Origin: Candidatus Moraniibacteriota bacterium
GTDB lineage: Bacteria > Patescibacteriota > Minisyncoccia > Moranbacterales > UBA1568
Assembly (NCBI GenBank): GCA_030690925.1
Contig: JAUYFO010000075.1
Coordinates: 1 to 13,948 of the forward strand
Length of the DNA stretch: 13,948 nucleotides
Direction: 5' to 3'
The notes beneath the pieces were generated by a model that worked only from the letters and a program-made list of their open reading frames with translations, was not told the DNA's origin and searched no databases. Numbering within the stretch: the first letter of the stretch is position 1; every line of letters begins with the position of its first letter. The position numbers were made by a program, and so were the translations under genes. This document shows, piece after piece, positions 11,264 through 13,948 of this stretch.

Positions 11264-12667
11264 TTACCTACGAATAAAGCCGGCTTTTACGAGATCGTAT
11301 TCTGTCACTTCGCCATCACGTTGCAAATAGAGTATGTATTCTCGGATAAACAATGACAGCCACAAGAAAAGAAAGAGGAGTGTGCTAAATACGATCCAGC
11401 CTAAATGACGAATCAGATCAGCGTAAGAAAACACTGCCCCACTCGACAACCGCATCAGCGGCAGTTCCCGGAGAGAAAATGGTACCATACGACTGACGTT
11501 GATAGAATCAAGCAGAATTTCGGCCCGCACAATGTACTTCCCTGGATTCATATAGAGCGGCATCACCAAGGAAGTTTCGATAACGGCGCCTTCGGTAATA
11601 TACGATTGCCGAGTCTCAGAGAATATGTTGCCCTGGTTCTCATCGGTAATGGTATAGCGGATTGGTACCGTAATATGGGAGTATTTTTTTTCCAATGTTT
11701 CAATGGTGACCACTGTGTGAAGAAATTCACCCTGCAACACCGCGGCTTCTTTATCCTGCACAATCAGCGAAAAATCAAGCGGTGCTGATGTCTTTAGCGG
11801 AGGCGCTGCATCGGGGGTAACTGTGGTTCCATTGCCGCCACCGCCTCTCACCAGCCCTGTTGCCGAAGCACCCTCATCGCGCTGCAGGATATCAAAACGT
11901 AGGGTCGCAGTAGCCTGTCTGGTACCATCGCTTAGATCAGTGGCTGTCACGCTAAAGGTATTCCGGGCAGTTGGTAGATCACTCGGTGGTTTCCATTCCC
12001 AATACCCATTGGCATTGGCAGAGAATTGGGAAAAATAGACACCACCGATGACCACCAGCAGAGTGGCATTGGCCATACTAGTCGTTCCAGAAAAGACTGG
12101 CCGACGATTTTTCACTCGGGGTGTCCCATCATAACCATCTATCCCCCGACCATTGAAAGAAACAATCGTAACGGCTGGCGCGGCAAGGGTCACATCACAG
12201 ACCGATGGTGTCGTCACCGATACCGGGTCGGATACTGCTACCCCTGGGCCCATAGGACCATTGGCGGTCACGACGTACTGATACGTCGTCGCAATCACGA
12301 CATTGGTATCACTGTAGGCCGAATTCGTCAGGCCAGCAACCAGAGGGGTGTTGTCACGTTCTACATCGTAGGTGTAGCTGTTGGGGTCGGTGGCCCAGTC
12401 AAGGGCGACACTGAGGGTTCCAGTACCTTCATCACAATCAGCGGTAGCACTCACCACCGGCTTTACTGGTGGCCCCAAGACGGTGGCCGTAATGGTGATG
12501 GTTTCATCAGCGAGAGCATGGAATTTTTGGCGTAAATCGTAAGAAAGCAGTCCGGGATCAAAAAAGGCCAGCACAAAATAGACCCCGAGGACAATCGTAA
12601 AAGCTAGGGCGTGTATTTTGAGCAGTGTCCGCAACCAAACAGGGCGAACAGCACGGGTGTTTCGCAT
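11264..12667 (-). CDS. FN3/Ig-like surface protein with N- and C-terminal membrane helices
   Basis: From the ATG at 12667 the product is 467 residues. Order: basic N-terminus; hydrophobic helix about 12-36, signal peptide or anchor; a fibronectin-III-like domain about 58-160 (WATDPNSYTYDVERD, TTYQYVVTANGPMG); an Ig-like beta domain about 165-270 (RRPVFSGTTSMANATLLVVI, ANGYWEWKPPSDL); a Gly-rich linker near 280; a further beta-sandwich about 300-410; a membrane helix about 425-447; and a cytoplasmic tail ending GEVTEYDLVKAGFIRR. Two cysteines flank the FN3 part and may form a disulfide. Most of the chain should be outside the cell membrane, for adhesion or as part of a surface assembly; partners are unknown. 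A start at 12691 is also open but would lie upstream of the -10, so it is rejected. The mRNA is probably leaderless. Next gene 27 nt downstream. Confidence 0.75.
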   Translation of the reverse strand: MRNTRAVRPVWLRTLLKIHALAFTIVLGVYFVLAFFDPGLLSYDLRQKFHALADETITITATVLGPPVKPVVSATADCDEGTGTLSVALDWATDPNSYTYDVERDNTPLVAGLTNSAYSDTNVVIATTYQYVVTANGPMGPGVAVSDPVSVTTPSVCDVTLAAPAVTIVSFNGRGIDGYDGTPRVKNRRPVFSGTTSMANATLLVVIGGVYFSQFSANANGYWEWKPPSDLPTARNTFSVTATDLSDGTRQATATLRFDILQRDEGASATGLVRGGGGNGTTVTPDAAPPLKTSAPLDFSLIVQDKEAAVLQGEFLHTVVTIETLEKKYSHITVPIRYTITDENQGNIFSETRQSYITEGAVIETSLVMPLYMNPGKYIVRAEILLDSINVSRMVPFSLRELPLMRLSSGAVFSYADLIRHLGWIVFSTLLFLFLWLSLFIREYILYLQRDGEVTEYDLVKAGFIRR

Positions 12668-12673
12668 GCCCCC

Positions 12674-12682
12674 ATTATACCA
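12674..12682 (-). promoter_or_regulatory. Extended -10 promoter placing the transcript start at the ATG (leaderless)
   Basis: Minus strand TGG-TATAAT (12682-12674), then six bases GGGGGC, then ATG at 12667. A start 7 nt after the -10 would fall on the A of the ATG. No -35 match is seen at 16-18 bp, which the TGn extension can compensate. It sits in the 38-bp gap after the LexA-like gene. Confidence 0.7.
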
Positions 12683-12705
12683 CGAGCGCACCTGATTTTT
12701 TGCTG

Positions 12706-13359
12706 CTAAGTATTCAGTTTGAGGACGTCGATCACCTTGCCATTGATGACGAAGTCGTCGTCTTCGGTCAGGAAAATTGGTTTGTGCTTCTGGTCAGTTG
12801 ATTCTGGCAAGAGCACAATATTTTTGCCATCAACGGTGCGGTAGGTTTTGACGGTGGCCATACCATTGATCACCACCAGCACCCGATCACCATTGTTATA
12901 ATGCTTCCACGTCGAATCGACCAAAATGAAATCGCCATTTTGGATTGTTTTGCCATTGACCCGGGCCTTGTTCATTGATGTTCCCGATATCTGAATGGCA
13001 AAAACATTGCGACTATCTCGGACAATCCGTTTGGATACTTTCAAGTACCCCTCGATATACTGATCAGCAAACATCGTTGCCGCTCCGGCATTGGCCATAC
13101 CAACAACTGGGACATCCAAAAACCTATCCTTGGTAATACCCTTCAGGGTGATACCACGATCCTCAGAAGTACGTTTGATATATCCTTTGTCCTCGAGCTC
13201 ATTGAGATACAGGAAGAAACTGCGCAAGCTTTTGAGTTTCAGTCCAAGTTTTCCTGATACTTCCTGAATTTCTCTGACCGTCGGCATGGTGCCATTTTCT
13301 GAGAAAAACTGCTTGATCGCCTGGAGCACGATACGCTGCTTCGGAGTAAGTATTTGCAT
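12706..13359 (-). CDS. LexA-like S24-family repressor (autoproteolytic)
   Basis: The 217-residue product has the LexA plan. A winged-helix DNA-binding domain occupies 1-72 (LTPKQRIVLQAIKQFFSENGTMPTVREIQE, about the E. coli LexA register). A linker with the self-cleavage bond A91-G92 lies in GMANAGAA, then the S24 protease domain with S128 in ISGTSM and K171 in MATVKTY. Both catalytic residues and the Ala-Gly bond are intact, so RecA-stimulated self-cleavage is plausible. The helix-turn-helix region has extra Lys/Leu residues (GLKLKSLRSFFLYL) compared with classical LexA, so the operator may differ. It could be the SOS repressor or a related S24 regulator; no SOS gene is in the window. The ATG at 13359 follows a good promoter covered by repeated AGTAT/ATACT boxes, which suggests autoregulation. 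Confidence 0.85.
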   Translation of the reverse strand: MQILTPKQRIVLQAIKQFFSENGTMPTVREIQEVSGKLGLKLKSLRSFFLYLNELEDKGYIKRTSEDRGITLKGITKDRFLDVPVVGMANAGAATMFADQYIEGYLKVSKRIVRDSRNVFAIQISGTSMNKARVNGKTIQNGDFILVDSTWKHYNNGDRVLVVINGMATVKTYRTVDGKNIVLLPESTDQKHKPIFLTEDDDFVINGKVIDVLKLNT

Positions 13360-13419
13360 ACTCTTTTATGTTTAATACTATTACATACTAAAGTATACTC
13401 TCTGTTTTTATTTTGTCAA
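13349..13419 (-). promoter_or_regulatory. Promoter and putative operator array of the LexA-like gene
   Basis: Minus strand: TTGACA (13419-13414), 16 bp, TATACT (13397-13392). Plus-strand ATACT occurs at 13375-13379, 13385-13389 and 13395-13399, exactly 10 bp apart, the last overlapping the -10. A further pair, ATACT at 13358-13362 and AGTAT at 13349-13353, forms an inverted repeat across the start codon. The spacing puts the three boxes on one face of the helix. Confidence 0.6.
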
Positions 13420-13428
13420 ATACCAAGA

Positions 13429-13450
13429 ACCGCCCTTTAATCGGGGCGGT
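13429..13450 (-). terminator. Terminator of the SIMPL-domain gene
   Basis: ACCGCCC (13429-13435) and GGGCGGT (13444-13450) form a perfect 7-bp GC-rich stem with an 8-nt loop, 23 nt after the SIMPL stop on the minus strand. The following bases on that strand (TCTTGG) are only partly T-rich; the plus-strand side has CTTTT. Confidence 0.6.
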
Positions 13451-13473
13451 CTTTTGCTTCTGCCAAGGGATTC

Positions 13474-13948
13474 TTAGTCCTTTACTTCATAAGTGAGAGT
13501 CACCTGGACCTTGGTTGACTGTGTCCCTGGTTCCACTACCGGTGCTGCTTCGGCCTTGGCTGCATACATGTCTGCACCTCCACCACCCATACCATAGTAT
13601 GGCATTGGATTGGAATTTTCATACAGGGTTACTAGCTTTCCGAGACGAAAACCAGCGGCTTTGGCTGTAGCCTTGGCTTTTTTCTTGGCCTCCGCTATAG
13701 CTTCGGCGCGAGCCTCATCTTTGGCTGCAGTATCGTCATCTACCGTAAAACGTACTTCTGAGACACTGTTGGCACCACTCCGCACCACTCCAGAGAGCAG
13801 GTCGCCTAACTTGGCACTGTCCCGCACCTTTACCTCGAGCGTCTGGGTCAGGCTGTAGCCACTGATACTCGGCGCTGGACAGCTTCCCGCGACACAAGGC
13901 GCATAGTCGTAACGTGGAGAAAGATTATACTGCAAGGTCTTCAGATCC
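13474..13948 (-). CDS. SIMPL-domain (DUF541) protein, N-terminus outside the window
   Basis: The minus-strand frame is open to the window edge, so about 157 C-terminal residues are seen. The visible part matches the second half of a SIMPL domain: DLKTLQYNLSPRYDY, then ISGYSLTQTLEVKVRD, SGVVRSGANSVSEVRFTVDD, the Ala/Lys-rich helix EARAEAIAEAKKKAKATAKAAG, LGKLVTLYENS, and a final strand VQVTLTYEVKD. A Gly-rich loop (YGMGGGG) and an Ala/Glu/Pro stretch lie between. SIMPL proteins are secreted or outer-layer proteins forming oligomers; their function is mostly unknown. A TTG at 13935 could be read as a start, but the family alignment continues upstream of it, so it is an internal Leu codon. Confidence 0.9.
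   Translation of the reverse strand, partial: DLKTLQYNLSPRYDYAPCVAGSCPAPSISGYSLTQTLEVKVRDSAKLGDLLSGVVRSGANSVSEVRFTVDDDTAAKDEARAEAIAEAKKKAKATAKAAGFRLGKLVTLYENSNPMPYYGMGGGGADMYAAKAEAAPVVEPGTQSTKVQVTLTYEVKD

Noticed and set aside
12668..12691. Upstream ATG at 12691 as start of the FN3/Ig gene
   Set aside because: It lies upstream of the TGGTATAAT promoter, and the extra eight residues do not resemble a signal-peptide start; the ATG at 12667 fits the promoter.
13933..13935. TTG at 13935 as the start of the SIMPL-domain protein
   Set aside because: Family-like sequence (DLKTLQYNLSPRYDY) continues through it to the window edge, so it is an internal codon of a truncated gene.

Overview
The window looks like a chromosomal segment of a Candidate Phyla Radiation (Patescibacteria, probably Parcubacteria-like) bacterium. 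The evidence is indirect. Genes are compact and mostly lack Shine-Dalgarno sequences, all five tRNA genes lack an encoded CCA, two essential genes carry in-frame repeat insertions, and the surface proteins are of kinds common in that group. UGA ends tsaD and the VanW gene, so the code is not the UGA=Gly code of Gracilibacteria/Absconditabacteria. No marker gene fixes the lineage.

Layout. 1-1182 is a family 1 glycosidase cut at its 5' end. 1183-1731 holds two terminators, a tRNA-Glu(UUC) gene on the minus strand with a repeat unit behind it, its promoter, and a perfect 21-bp hairpin before the next gene. 1732-6075 is a plus-strand run: tsaD (tRNA t6A synthesis), valS and a PrsW-like intramembrane protease. 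6099-6797 is a small heat-shock protein unit with its own promoter, structured leader and terminator. 6811-8106 is a secreted VanW-family protein. 8103-8636 is a minus-strand tRNA cluster (Lys-CUU, Arg-UCU, His-GUG from one promoter) facing a perfect consensus promoter at the end of the VanW gene. 8707-9649 is a DoxX-like membrane protein convergent with an FMN-binding-like lipid-anchored or membrane-anchored protein. 9735-10114 is tRNA-Arg(UCG) with a second repeat unit and terminator. From 10114 to the end everything is on the minus strand: a small open frame, an M23 peptidase, a three-helix membrane protein, an FN3/Ig-like surface protein, a LexA-like repressor and the 5'-truncated (in this window) SIMPL-domain protein.

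How parts fit. tsaD, valS and the tRNAs form a translation theme. VanW, M23, FN3/Ig and SIMPL proteins are envelope proteins, and the LexA-like gene sits directly upstream of the FN3-M23 set.

The most unusual material is non-coding. tRNA-Glu and tRNA-Arg(UCG) are each followed by a roughly 170-bp unit that ends in a second copy of the tRNA 3' end (19 nt at a 174-bp offset; 18 nt at a 169-bp offset). Both units contain the same 18-nt hairpin, AAGCCAA-CTGC-TTGGCTT, in the same orientation relative to the tRNA. tRNA-His is flanked by decayed 5' and 3' parts of another tRNA-His whose acceptor strands match each other. Together these suggest a family of tRNA-3'-end-associated repeats, comparable in plan to the E. 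coli tyrT repeats. Other points of interest are a leaderless promoter/start for the FN3 gene, a 10-bp-phased ATACT array at the LexA-like promoter, and a hairpin leader on hsp20.
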